Part shown: piece after piece, positions 44,708-53,187 of the stretch
Numbering within the stretch: the stretch's first letter is position 1
Layout of the letters: each line of letters starts with the position of its first letter
From: Candidatus Yaniella excrementigallinarum
GTDB lineage: Bacteria; Actinomycetota; Actinomycetes; Actinomycetales; Micrococcaceae
Assembly: GCA_019113675.1 (NCBI GenBank)
Contig: DXHA01000023.1
Location: 1-62,190 of the forward strand
DNA: 62,190 bases
Direction: 5' to 3'
Notes under the pieces: generated by a model
What the model saw: the letters and a program-made list of their open reading frames with translations, nothing else
What the model was told of the DNA's origin: nothing
Databases searched by the model: none
Program-made: the position numbers and the translations under genes

Positions 44708-45289
44708 ATGGCAACGATCACCGCTTTTCAGAATGTGACCCTTGATGGGGTGATGCAGGCTCCTGGACGGCCCGATGAGGACACCCGGCAGAGGTTTGTC
44801 CACGGAGGCTGGTCAATGGGATACCAAGACGAGGTATCGATGGCTTTTGCTCAGGAATCGATGTCGGCACCAGGCGCGCTACTTCTCGGGTGGCGCACCT
44901 ACGAAGACCTCATGGGTTTTTGGACCGGCACCGCTGAGTCCAACCCGTTTACCGAGGTACTCGTTAACTCTCCCAAGTACGTCGTCTGCAGCTCCCAGAG
45001 GGAATTGCAGTGGCCAAATTCCACGCTCCTCATCGGCAAGCCAGCAGAACAGATTGACCTGGTACGCAAGGAGACCGACCTGGGGATCACTCTCATGGGC
45101 AGCTGTGCGCTCTTCCGGGCGTTGCATTCGGCGGCCCTTATTGACGACTATGTACTGCAGATCCACCCAATCACCCTCGGTTCTGGTAGGAAACTGTTTG
45201 GCCACGGCGAGAGAAAGAATCTTGAGCTGGTGCGCAGCGTGCCCACCGGCACTGGAGTGATTATCGCCCATTACCGGCTTTCGCGCTAG
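44708..45289 (+). CDS. Dihydrofolate reductase (RibD C-terminal) family protein, second of two
   Basis: Protein of 193 residues with the usual N-terminus ITAFQNVTLDGVMQAPGRPDED (3-24, split ITAFQNVTLDG and VMQAPGRPDED), LLLGWRTYEDLMGFW (about 57-71), ITLMGSCALFRALH (about 126-139) and LQIHPITLGSGRKLF (about 149-163). ATG 44708 is chosen over ATG 44696, which directly abuts GGAG. It overlaps no gene and lies 24 bases before yciI. It is probably co-transcribed with its paralogue and the ECF genes. Confidence 0.85.
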   Translation: MATITAFQNVTLDGVMQAPGRPDEDTRQRFVHGGWSMGYQDEVSMAFAQESMSAPGALLLGWRTYEDLMGFWTGTAESNPFTEVLVNSPKYVVCSSQRELQWPNSTLLIGKPAEQIDLVRKETDLGITLMGSCALFRALHSAALIDDYVLQIHPITLGSGRKLFGHGERKNLELVRSVPTGTGVIIAHYRLSR

Positions 45290-45312
45290 CGTGAGCAAGG
45301 GAGGAGAAACCC

Positions 45313-45681
45313 ATGCGGTACACGCTACTGCTGCACTACGGCGAGGAAGACTCCTCGACGCTCGGACCCGAAGTTATCAAAGCCGGGATGGAGGCCTTCG
45401 CTGCGTATGCGGCCGCACTTGAGCAGGCTGAGGTACTCATCAGCGGAGAGGTGCTCCAGCCTTCGGTACTGACGAAGACGGTGCGGGTACGTGAGGGAGA
45501 ACCCTGGATTCACGACGGACCGTTCATCGACACCAAAGAACAGCTCGGCGGGATCATCGTCATCGAGGTTCCCGATCTTGACTCAGCGATCGAATGGGCC
45601 GAGCAGGCACCACCAGCTCACTGGGGAGCGGTTGAGATACGCCCAGGAGCAACTTATATTGATGAGGGTCAATGGGTGTAG
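45313..45681 (+). CDS. YciI family protein (DGPF domain)
   Basis: Protein of 122 residues with MRYTLLLHYGEED (1-13), HDGPFIDTKEQLGGIIVIEV (about 63-82) and WAEQAPPAHWGAVEIRP (about 91-107), all hallmarks of DGPF/YciI-like proteins. Their ferredoxin-like fold has a conserved His-Asp pair; the biochemical role is unknown. It overlaps the following ECF sigma gene by ten bases, the classic yciI-sigma pair. GGAGG precedes its ATG. Confidence 0.9.
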   Translation: MRYTLLLHYGEEDSSTLGPEVIKAGMEAFAAYAAALEQAEVLISGEVLQPSVLTKTVRVREGEPWIHDGPFIDTKEQLGGIIVIEVPDLDSAIEWAEQAPPAHWGAVEIRPGATYIDEGQWV

Positions 45682-46986
45682 CGCGATTGACGGACAACGA
45701 GGTACGGGCTGCAGCAGAACACGCCGCCCGTACCTCACGCGCGCGTCTGGTCAGCCTCATCGCGGCTGGTAATGGCGATATCGCTCTGGCCGAGGACGCG
45801 GTCGCGACGGAGTTCGAACGCGCGTTGACGAAATGGCCAGTCAGCGGTGTGCCTAAAAAGCCCGGATGCATGGTTATTGACCGTCGCCCGAAATCAGCAA
45901 CGCGACACCTGGAAATCCGCCGCATACCGCACAGCAGCCCCATTGGACTCGATCCCGGCGTGCGAAGCAGGAACGGTGGATCCCTTTGCCGATATCGACC
46001 CCGATAGGATTCCCGACCGCCGGTTAGCGCTTTTGTTCGCTTGCGCCCACTCCGCCATCGACTCCTCAGTGCACACGCCGCTGATGCTTCAGGTTGTGCT
46101 GGGGTTCGAGGCCGCCCCGATCGCTGCAGCGCTCGGATTGCCGACAACGACCCTCACCAAACGTTTGTCGCGAGCTAAACGTCGGCTTCGGGAGGCTGGC
46201 GTTCCTTTCCAGATCCCCGGCCGTTCAGCGATGGCCACGCGTCTTCCCGTTGTGCTTGAGGCGATCTATGGGTGCTTCGCCATGTCGTGGGCCGATGCTG
46301 GCAGCAATTTTCGCGAATCGACGGAATCGCTCGTCGGTGAAGCCCGTCACCTCGCCGTGACTCTCGCGACGCTACTCGAGGATGAGCCGGAGGCGTGGGG
46401 CCTTGCTGCCTTAATCACGTTTTCCTTATCTCGAGCAGAATCGCGCGGCGCAGGGTACGTACCGCTGGAAGAGCAGGACACGGCGAGTTGGGATCGCAGC
46501 CTCATTGCCGATGCCGAAGCAATGCTGGTCAAAGCCTCCACCTATCGCTACCTGGGGAGATTTCAGCTTGAGGCAGCAATGCAAGCGGTACACGCTGATC
46601 GGCGTCGCGCCGGAGTTACCGACTGGAACGCTCTGGCAACACTGTCCACCGCGCTCATCAGTATCGCTCCGACTTTGGGGGCGCTGGTCTCTCACGCGGC
46701 GATCATCGCGCGCACCGCGGGCCCAGAGACTGCGCTCGCGCAGCTTGAGCATCTTGCTGCACGGCAGACAGAAGTTGACCGGCTGCAGGCCTTCCACGCC
46801 ACTGCCGCGGAAATGCTCATGCAAATAGGTGATGCTGCTCGTGCCCGCGCAGCGTATGCTCGGGCAATAGATCTTAGCGGCGACCCTCGCGTGCGCGAAT
46901 GGCTGCGTAAACGCGTGACACACGTCGACGAGCGCGGGCGTGCCTCATTCGACTTCGATAGCAGCGACAGGAGTGACGATGAGTGA
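45672..46986 (+). pseudogene. ECF RNA polymerase sigma factor (DUF6596/SigJ-like), single frameshift
   Basis: The frame from GTG/ATG near 45672 reads LVSLIAAGNGDIALAEDAVA, then KWPVSGVPKKP. One extra G (CCCGGATGC near 45866) moves the rest into another frame: DAWLLTVARNQQRD, then RLALLFACAHSAIDSS (region 4 begins), GLPTTTLTKRLSRAKRRLRE, and the long C-terminal domain to 46986. Corrected, the protein would be about 437 residues, as expected for sigma factors paired with YciI. The C-terminal domain is undamaged, so the lesion is recent or a sequencing error. Confidence 0.8.
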
Positions 46987-47350
46987 AAAGCGAGTTCGCT
47001 TCGATTTTGAAGTCGATTTTTTCCAATGGTGGAGGGGTCAGCGGCAAGACTCTCGCCTTGATATCGATAGTGACGAGATAAGCAATGACGCTCTGGCCGG
47101 CCACATCATCCAGGATCTTAGCCTGCCGATGGTTGCCGAGGTACGCGTTCTTGACAAGAAAATTATCAATGAGCCCCATAAGCGAGGCTTAAAAGCGGAG
47201 AAGGAAGTCGTTTCGGACTCGAAGAAGTCGATAATAATCGATCTCAGCCACAACAGCAGCCATCCTTATTCGAGGAGGCTTGTCGGAGCACCGTGAGTAC
47301 AGGCACCTTTATCGACGTGCCGCCTCACCGATATCCAGAGGGTAAGGACC
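46979..47350 (+). pseudogene. Cyclase (kynurenine-formamidase-like) family protein, degraded
   Basis: ATG 46979, with AGGAG six bases upstream, overlaps the sigma stop (ATGAGTGA). It reads VRFDFEVDF, then FQWWRGQRQDS, then RLDIDSDEI and VRVLDKKIINEPHKRG, and IIDLSH. The middle segment in the neighbouring frame reads SNGGGVSGK, the expected family sequence, so two compensating one-base indels lie at about 47019 and 47048. After IDLSH most of the enzyme is deleted; STGTFIDVPPHRYPEGKD reappears in another frame at about 47293-47346. The family assignment comes from memory of the N-terminal pattern. Confidence 0.55.
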
Positions 47351-47352
47351 AG

Positions 47353-47630
47353 TCCTAAATCGCTTTAAAGTAAAGCGCAGCCCAGTGGGGTGGGTGACCA
47401 TCGCTCCATATAGGCGCGGGCCCGTTGGGCCGAAGTCGATGTAGGTCCTGGCAAGATTTTCCAAGCGGTAGCGGTCGGCGATTGTCCGATCGGGTTGATG
47501 CCTGCGGTCAAGGTGACGAACCCATCGATAGGGAACGTGGGGATCAGCTCGTCGCGGGTTTTGAAATGCTGGTACACCACTGGGTGGCTGTAGTCGATCG
47601 CCTAGGCTAACCGGCGGGAGGTGACTGCTT
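47353..47630 (-). pseudogene. TetR/AcrR family regulator remnant
   Basis: The minus strand reads AIDYSHPVVYQHFKTRDELI (end of the HTH) and, after a gap and frame change, RLENLARTYIDFGPTGPRLY and MVTHPTGLRFTLK, a TetR C-terminal (WHG-like) domain. Central residues are missing and frames differ. It is placed before the DUF4267 gene on the same strand, the usual regulator-target order. Confidence 0.55.
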
Positions 47631-47656
47631 ACCGTTGGCGCTTTGTTTGGGAGAGG

Positions 47657-48028
47657 TCATGTACTCAGTAGAAAGATTGCGCCGATGATCATGATCACTG
47701 CTGTCGCGCCATGTATACCCCATGCGGCCTTAGCATCGCCACGAGCGGCCAGTACGATCGCTGCGTCGCCGACCGGAATGATTGCGTAGGCAAGCAAAAT
47801 CCATCCGACCACAGTCGGCGGCGCCAGCAGAAGGAGGGTGACGGCCACGATGCCTGTTGTGAGATCGCGGATCCCTTTTAGCCGAAGCCATGGCGTCGCT
47901 TCCTCGGGTGGCAAGGCGGGCAGCCCGAAAGTCATTGCTATTGTACGGGGGCGTGCAAGGAAGAGAACGCCGATAACGGCGATCATGACACCAGCGAGTG
48001 CAGCAATCACAAGTCCGATAGTGCCCAT
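47657..48028 (-). CDS. DUF4267 family small membrane protein
   Basis: Protein of 123 residues with four hydrophobic helices (about 4-25, 52-70, 73-92 and 100-120) and the segment PWLRLKGIRDLTTGIV (about 46-61), which is characteristic of DUF4267. Function unknown. GAAAGGAATCC precedes the ATG. It is divergent from the MMPL gene. The gap (48029-48235) contains ATAAC/GTTAT half-sites at 48054 and 48071. Confidence 0.8.
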   Translation of the reverse strand: MGTIGLVIAALAGVMIAVIGVLFLARPRTIAMTFGLPALPPEEATPWLRLKGIRDLTTGIVAVTLLLLAPPTVVGWILLAYAIIPVGDAAIVLAARGDAKAAWGIHGATAVIMIIGAIFLLST

Positions 48029-48142
48029 TGGATTCCTTTCGATGAAAGGAACTATAACAGCGTTAAATTAGTTATGACCATCTCTTTCCCAGCAGCAATC
48101 ATAAAATGTTGCCACAGGCTAATACCTACCATCGAGTGATCA

Positions 48143-48170
48143 TGCTAGGTTGATTGCTAGGCAAGCTAGC
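48143..48170. promoter_or_regulatory. Repeated TGCTAGG/GCTAGC boxes before the MMPL gene
   Basis: TGCTAGG at 48143-48149 and 48155-48161 (12 bases apart), then the palindrome GCTAGC at 48165-48170, 66 bases before the MMPL ATG. Operator-like. No adjacent intact regulator is obvious. Confidence 0.35.
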
Positions 48171-48235
48171 TAAAACGGTGGGGAAATTTTGATCTGGCAA
48201 AACTACGTCGCTCGAAACTCCGAAGAGAACCCTCT

Positions 48236-50458
48236 ATGAACACTGCGTCGCATACCGGCCCCGAAACGGAGGCTGAGGGATCGCCCAGGTCAGAAAAGCG
48301 AAGTAGAGTGCCTAAATGGTTGCGTAACATCTTGCCAGCCCTACTTATTGTCGTCTGGGTGACCCTAGCGGGAACTGGCGGACCATATTTCGGAAAAGTC
48401 GACGAAGTGTCGTCGAATGACCAGACAACATATCTGCCAGAATCCGCGGATGCGACACAAGTCCAAGAGCTCGCAGGTGGCTTTACAGACTCCGATGCTA
48501 TTCCGGCAATCGCCGTTTTTGTTGGGGATTCTGCATTATCGCAAAGCCAGCTTGCAGACATTGAAGCCGGCGTAGAAGCCGTGGGGGATATCGAGGCCGT
48601 TGAAAGTGAGGTCTCGCCACCGATACCATCTGATGACGAGCTTGCCGTACAAGCTTTCATACCAATCAACGCCGACGCTGATACCAGTAGCGCAGTTTCC
48701 CAGGTCGGAGATAAGCTGCGATCCGATACCTCGGATAATGTGACGGTGTATATAACCGGTCCGGCAGGGTTTAATGCCGACCTCACTGCAGCCTTCGCAG
48801 GTATCGACAGTCTACTGCTGGCCGTGGCCTTAGCTGCCGTTCTAGTTATTCTCGTTTTAGTGTATCGGTCATTCTTGTTACCGATTGCAGTGCTTTCGAC
48901 GAGCCTTTTCGCCTTATGCGGTGCGCTGCTGACCGTTTGGTGGCTGGCGAAATGGGAGATCGTGTTACTCAGCGGTCAAACGCAGGGTATTTTATTTATT
49001 CTTGTCATCGGTGCCGCAACAGACTATTCACTGCTGTTAGTGGCTCGTTACCGAGAAGAACTACGAGTAAATCAGGACAAATGGGTAGCGACCCTGCGCG
49101 CGCTCAAAGGGGCGGTGGAACCCATTATTGCCTCCGGTTCCACCGTGATCGCTGGGCTGCTGACGTTGCTGCTAAGCGATCTAAAATCCAATAGCACGCT
49201 GGGTCCGATTGCTTCCATTGGGATCGTCTTTGCAATGTTGTCAGCTTTGACCTTATTGCCGGCGATTTTATTTGCCTTTGGCAAGGTGGTGTTTTGGCCC
49301 AAGCGAGTACACTACGAACCAGGTTTGGGTACCGGCGAACAGGACATACCTACCAAAGGCATATGGCCCAAGGTTGCCCGCAGTGTGCAGCACCGTCCCA
49401 GAGTTATCTGGCTCGTTACCGCTGTTGTGCTGCTGGCCGGTGCAGTAGGTGTGACCCAGCTGAAAGCCGAGGGAGTTGCACAATCTGAACTTGTGCTTGG
49501 AGCTTCCGAAGCCAGAGATGGTCACCAGGCCCTTGGAAAGCACTTTCCCGGTGGTTCGGGCAGTCCCGTCCAGGTTGTGGCGGCTGAAGATGATATGGAG
49601 CGGGTTGCCGATGTGCTTTTGTCGCATGATGGCATTGAGGATGCTTCAGTCAATAGTCAAGACTCCCCAAGCGGTAGCGCACCCCTGGATCAAGACGGTA
49701 TTGAGTCGATGGGCCCACCGGGGACACCTGCCCCGCAGCCAACAGTGGAGAACGGCAACGTGCTGGTCCAAGGCACACTTAGCGATGCCGCTGATTCTCA
49801 AGCTGCTAGCCACACGGTACGAGACATTAGACATGAATTAGCCGATGCTGCACCATCCGCGCTGGTTGGTGGCGTCACGGCAACGGCAGTTGATACCACA
49901 GATGCTTCAATTGACGATCGAAACCTTATTATCCCGATCATACTTGCGGTAATCTTGGTAATTTTAATGCTCTTGCTCAGATCAATTTTGGCGCCAGTTC
50001 TACTAATGCTGACGACAGTATTGTCATTTGGCACCGCAATGGGTGTCTCGGCACTGCTGTTTAATCACGTATTCAACTTTCCCGGAGCTGACCCGGCAGT
50101 GCCGTTATACGGGTTCGTATTCCTTGTGGCGTTAGGCATTGATTACAATATTTTCCTGATGACAAGGGTGCGTGAAGAATCCCTGAAACACGGAACACGT
50201 CAAGGCATACTGCGTGGACTTACAGTAACCGGCGGGGTTATTACCTCAGCGGGGTTGGTACTTGCAGCAACGTTTGCAGCGCTGTCGGTTATCCCTATCC
50301 TGTTCTTGGTCCAGCTGGCATTTATCGTGGCATTTGGCGTGCTCATCGATACATTTATAGTTCGATCCCTTCTTGTGCCAGCATTGACCTATGACATTGG
50401 TCGTGTTATCTGGTGGCCCTCAAAGTTGAGCCGAAAGCAAGGGAAACATGCAGGTTAA
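48236..50458 (+). CDS. MMPL family transporter (RND superfamily)
   Basis: Protein of 740 residues with twelve predicted helices in two repeats: TM1 at about 30-48, an external domain at about 55-175, TM2-6 at about 180-340, TM7 near 385-405, a second external domain at about 410-550 and TM8-12 at about 555-720. GAATDYSLLLVARYREEL (about 258-275) and ALGIDYNIFLMTRVREE (about 636-652) carry the Asp-Tyr pair of the proton relay. MMPL proteins export lipids or drugs in actinobacteria; cargo unknown. GAAGAG precedes the ATG. It marks the return to well-kept genes. Confidence 0.93.
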   Translation: MNTASHTGPETEAEGSPRSEKRSRVPKWLRNILPALLIVVWVTLAGTGGPYFGKVDEVSSNDQTTYLPESADATQVQELAGGFTDSDAIPAIAVFVGDSALSQSQLADIEAGVEAVGDIEAVESEVSPPIPSDDELAVQAFIPINADADTSSAVSQVGDKLRSDTSDNVTVYITGPAGFNADLTAAFAGIDSLLLAVALAAVLVILVLVYRSFLLPIAVLSTSLFALCGALLTVWWLAKWEIVLLSGQTQGILFILVIGAATDYSLLLVARYREELRVNQDKWVATLRALKGAVEPIIASGSTVIAGLLTLLLSDLKSNSTLGPIASIGIVFAMLSALTLLPAILFAFGKVVFWPKRVHYEPGLGTGEQDIPTKGIWPKVARSVQHRPRVIWLVTAVVLLAGAVGVTQLKAEGVAQSELVLGASEARDGHQALGKHFPGGSGSPVQVVAAEDDMERVADVLLSHDGIEDASVNSQDSPSGSAPLDQDGIESMGPPGTPAPQPTVENGNVLVQGTLSDAADSQAASHTVRDIRHELADAAPSALVGGVTATAVDTTDASIDDRNLIIPIILAVILVILMLLLRSILAPVLLMLTTVLSFGTAMGVSALLFNHVFNFPGADPAVPLYGFVFLVALGIDYNIFLMTRVREESLKHGTRQGILRGLTVTGGVITSAGLVLAATFAALSVIPILFLVQLAFIVAFGVLIDTFIVRSLLVPALTYDIGRVIWWPSKLSRKQGKHAG

Positions 50459-50482
50459 CCTCATGCGAACATCGAATCGTTT

Positions 50483-51400
50483 CTAGTCTGCTTGGCAATA
50501 TGGACACCAATACACATAGCGTGTCTGTCCTGGAAGTGCCCCTAAGGGGTCTCGGCGTATAAGAGTGCTACAACGTAAACATGATCGTCGGTCATACACC
50601 CAAAAACGCGGACGATGACGCTGGGTGCGTCGTCTATCGGCTTGGGCTCGGGCTTGTTCCTGTGGGCTTGCAACGCGAAGCCCAAATGCTGCTTGTGCGT
50701 CAGGCCGAATATCGACAGTGGAGCGGGCGGTATGGGATGTAGAACGCGGAGGAACATTAAATACCATAAGCTCTCGAGCCAATAAGATCAGGCCGGCAAG
50801 CTGCCCATCGGTGAGAGTACCGACACGACGATGGGGGTTCATCCGTGCCAGCGATAGCACTTCGCAACGATAAATATTGCCTATGCCTGAAACTACCCGC
50901 TGATCCAGCAAGGTGGACCCGATAGGTTGGTCTGACCTCTGACGGAAATTTGCTTGGGCAGTCGATAACAGTTGCTCGGCTAGCTGGGGGTTTTGCCAAT
51001 CAGGGTCCAAAAGATCTGGGCCTAGTCGGGATAGTTGTTGTTGTGCTTGCTGAGGCGTTAACACCTCCAAAGCGCTTAAACTGAATCCAACGACATTATG
51101 TTTAGACAACCCCAAGATACATCGTGCCCGATGGGTGGGCCGTACATCAATCTGCCACCAACCGTCTATGCCCAGATGCGAAAAGATGACCAAAGTTTGG
51201 TGGGAAGCTAAGCCGTTCTGCGGAGCCTGAAGAAATATAGACAGATACTTTGCCGTGGGCAACACACCGGTAATTTTCCAACCAGATAGATCCACCGTTG
51301 CTAATGATGCTATGCGGAAATCGGAGTGTACTAAAATCTCGTCTTGCATCACCGGACGTAACTGGTATGCAAGACGAACCAGAGAATCTCCTTCAGGCAC
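50483..51400 (-). CDS. Fpg/Nei family DNA glycosylase (Nei2-like)
   Basis: Base-excision repair glycosylase/AP lyase of 305 residues. GTG 51400 is chosen because it places the catalytic Pro2-Glu3 (PEGDSL) directly after the initiator; a longer frame from 51439 would bury them. H2TH motif with VSGIGNIYRCEVL (about 170-182), and a C-terminal zinc finger CLRC with CPYC (about 279-304). The actinobacterial Nei2 branch removes oxidised pyrimidines. Divergent from the TetR gene and convergent with the MMPL gene. Confidence 0.92.
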   Translation of the reverse strand: MPEGDSLVRLAYQLRPVMQDEILVHSDFRIASLATVDLSGWKITGVLPTAKYLSIFLQAPQNGLASHQTLVIFSHLGIDGWWQIDVRPTHRARCILGLSKHNVVGFSLSALEVLTPQQAQQQLSRLGPDLLDPDWQNPQLAEQLLSTAQANFRQRSDQPIGSTLLDQRVVSGIGNIYRCEVLSLARMNPHRRVGTLTDGQLAGLILLARELMVFNVPPRSTSHTARSTVDIRPDAQAAFGLRVASPQEQARAQADRRRTQRHRPRFWVYDRRSCLRCSTLIRRDPLGALPGQTRYVYWCPYCQAD

Positions 51401-51542
51401 GGGCCCACCCCCTGAGGCTAATGCGGATGTACAGGACACCAGCGTGCACTAAGTCTAGCGATTGCAGCCTGGGGCTTGGGTGAATCTACTAGGACGCGTT
51501 TGTCATCTAAAGTGTAGTGTTCGGTACCTTTCGTTGGCTGAA

Positions 51543-51554
51543 TAGACTAGTCTA
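51543..51554. promoter_or_regulatory. Palindromic operator before tetR-eamA
   Basis: TAGACTAGTCTA is a perfect 12-base palindrome 33 bases before the TetR start. It is the likely autoregulatory site. Confidence 0.55.
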
Positions 51555-51587
51555 CCTAGTATTATCTGAATGAAAGGTGGCGCGTAA

Positions 51588-52163
51588 TTGGTTGCAACAG
51601 AATACAAGAAACCAGCCCGGCAGCGATTGCTTGAAGCAGCATCGCGGTTATTTTATGCCTATGGGGTCACCGCTACGGGGATAGATGCCATTACCGGGCA
51701 GGCCGGTACGGCAAAGATGAGCCTCTACAATAATTTTTCATCAAAAGACGACCTGATCCTGGCATACCTTTTACACCGTCATGAAGAACTACTGGAGTTT
51801 TACAACCAGCGTCTAAACCAGGCAAAGACGTCGCAGGCCCGGATACTGGCAATATTCGACGCGTATATTGATCACGCACGTATTGATTATGAGGGCGGGT
51901 TTCGTGGTTGTGGGCTTCTTAACGCTGCAGCTGAGTTTCCGGCGGGCAGCCTGGGTCGCGCTCGTGTTTGCGAACACAAAGAACAAATACAAAGCCTCAT
52001 TCACGACCAACTTGAAAACTCTGGCTATGCTAACCCTGGCCAGTTAGCCGCCCATTTAGCGCTGTTACTAGAAGGAGCGATGAGCCGAGCTGGGCTGGAA
52101 CATAGTACAGAGTTGCTGTTTCAGGCGCGCAACATGGCGACTTCCCTGCTGGAGGCCCAGTGA
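51588..52163 (+). CDS. TetR/AcrR family transcriptional regulator
   Basis: Protein of 191 residues with the N-terminal HTH (LLEAASRLFYAYGVTATGID, then AKMSLYNNFSSKDDLILAYL, about 10-62) and a C-terminal ligand domain of about 110 residues. TTG start after AAAGGTGG. Its stop overlaps the exporter start by four bases (GTGA), and a palindrome lies upstream, so it most likely represses tetR-eamA until an exported compound binds. Confidence 0.92.
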   Translation: MVATEYKKPARQRLLEAASRLFYAYGVTATGIDAITGQAGTAKMSLYNNFSSKDDLILAYLLHRHEELLEFYNQRLNQAKTSQARILAIFDAYIDHARIDYEGGFRGCGLLNAAAEFPAGSLGRARVCEHKEQIQSLIHDQLENSGYANPGQLAAHLALLLEGAMSRAGLEHSTELLFQARNMATSLLEAQ

Positions 52164-53158
52164 ATAGCAACCGTATATGGGGGATCGGTACGGTATTAGT
52201 TGCTGCCATTCTTTGGGGTACGACGGGAACTGCTGCCACATTCGCTGCGAATGTGGGGCCATTAGCCATAGGTGCAGCATCCCTAGGCGTTGGTGGTATT
52301 TTGCAGGCCTTGGTGGCATTGCCGGCATTAGCACGTAGCCTGTTGGACTTGCGGGCGCGCTGGGGCATTGTGGCCATTGGTGCCGTTGCTGTATTCGTAT
52401 ATCCGTTGGCGTTTTATTCCTCGATGCATTTTGCCGGCGTCGCAATTGGTACCGTAAGCTCTCTGGCTTCGGCCCCGGTAGCGTCAGGATTGCTTGAACG
52501 CATCATAGAGAAGCGTCGGTTAGGCGGTTGGTGGTTTCTTGCTGCGCTGCTAAGTATAACGGGAAGTATTTTGCTGGTGGGTGCCAACGGTGGTAACCAT
52601 GCGGCAGAAGAACACCACATTATTGGCGGTATTGGGCTTGGGCTGGTCGCAGGCGTCTCTTACGCTGCCTATTCTTGGGCCGCACAGTATTTGATGGCAC
52701 AGCAAATTGGCCGCGCCGCAGCAATGGGATCGATTTTTGGGGTAGGCGGTCTGCTGTTGATGCCAGTCCTGCTGGTAACTGGTGCTCCATTACTAGCCAA
52801 TTCTGTTTCGCTAGCGGTCGGAGTATATATGGCATGCGTGCCAATGTTTCTCGGTTACTTGGCGTTTGGCTATGGTTTGTCCAAAATCCCTGCAAGTTCG
52901 GCTACTACAATTACACTTGTCGAACCTGCTGTAGCCACCCTCCTGGCCGTTTGGATTGTCCAAGAGCATTTAACTTTGGGAAGTTGGATTGGTTTGGCAA
53001 TCTTCGGGGTGGTATTGATTATTTTGGCTCTTGCTCCGAGCAGCCGCCCCCAAACATCCCGTGGACTACTGGCGTCTAAAGACTACGACTCAATGCTGAC
53101 AGAATGCCAAAGTGGCGCCCGTACCGGAGCGTGTCAAGGAACTGAACTTTCCCAGTGA
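52160..53158 (+). CDS. EamA/DMT family transporter
   Basis: Protein of 332 residues with ten helices in two EamA repeats. AAILWGTTGTAATFA (about 13-27) and SATTITLVEPAVATLLAVW (about 248-266) are the family signatures. A hydrophilic tail of about 35 residues follows the last helix. It is co-expressed with the upstream TetR regulator. Members export amino acids, nucleobases or toxic metabolites; substrate unknown. Confidence 0.92.
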   Translation: MNSNRIWGIGTVLVAAILWGTTGTAATFAANVGPLAIGAASLGVGGILQALVALPALARSLLDLRARWGIVAIGAVAVFVYPLAFYSSMHFAGVAIGTVSSLASAPVASGLLERIIEKRRLGGWWFLAALLSITGSILLVGANGGNHAAEEHHIIGGIGLGLVAGVSYAAYSWAAQYLMAQQIGRAAAMGSIFGVGGLLLMPVLLVTGAPLLANSVSLAVGVYMACVPMFLGYLAFGYGLSKIPASSATTITLVEPAVATLLAVWIVQEHLTLGSWIGLAIFGVVLIILALAPSSRPQTSRGLLASKDYDSMLTECQSGARTGACQGTELSQ

Positions 53159-53175
53159 ACAGGAACTTATCGGAG

Positions 53176-53181
53176 TAGGCT
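53176..53181 (+). promoter_or_regulatory. -10 element for leaderless MFS mRNA
   Basis: TAGGCT, six bases, then GTG 53188. No Shine-Dalgarno is present. Confidence 0.35.
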
Positions 53182-53187
53182 TCTGCC

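Noticed and set aside
48166..48786. 206-codon minus-strand frame opposite the MMPL gene
   Set aside because: Shadow of a strongly supported coding region; Ser-rich composition from reversed codons.
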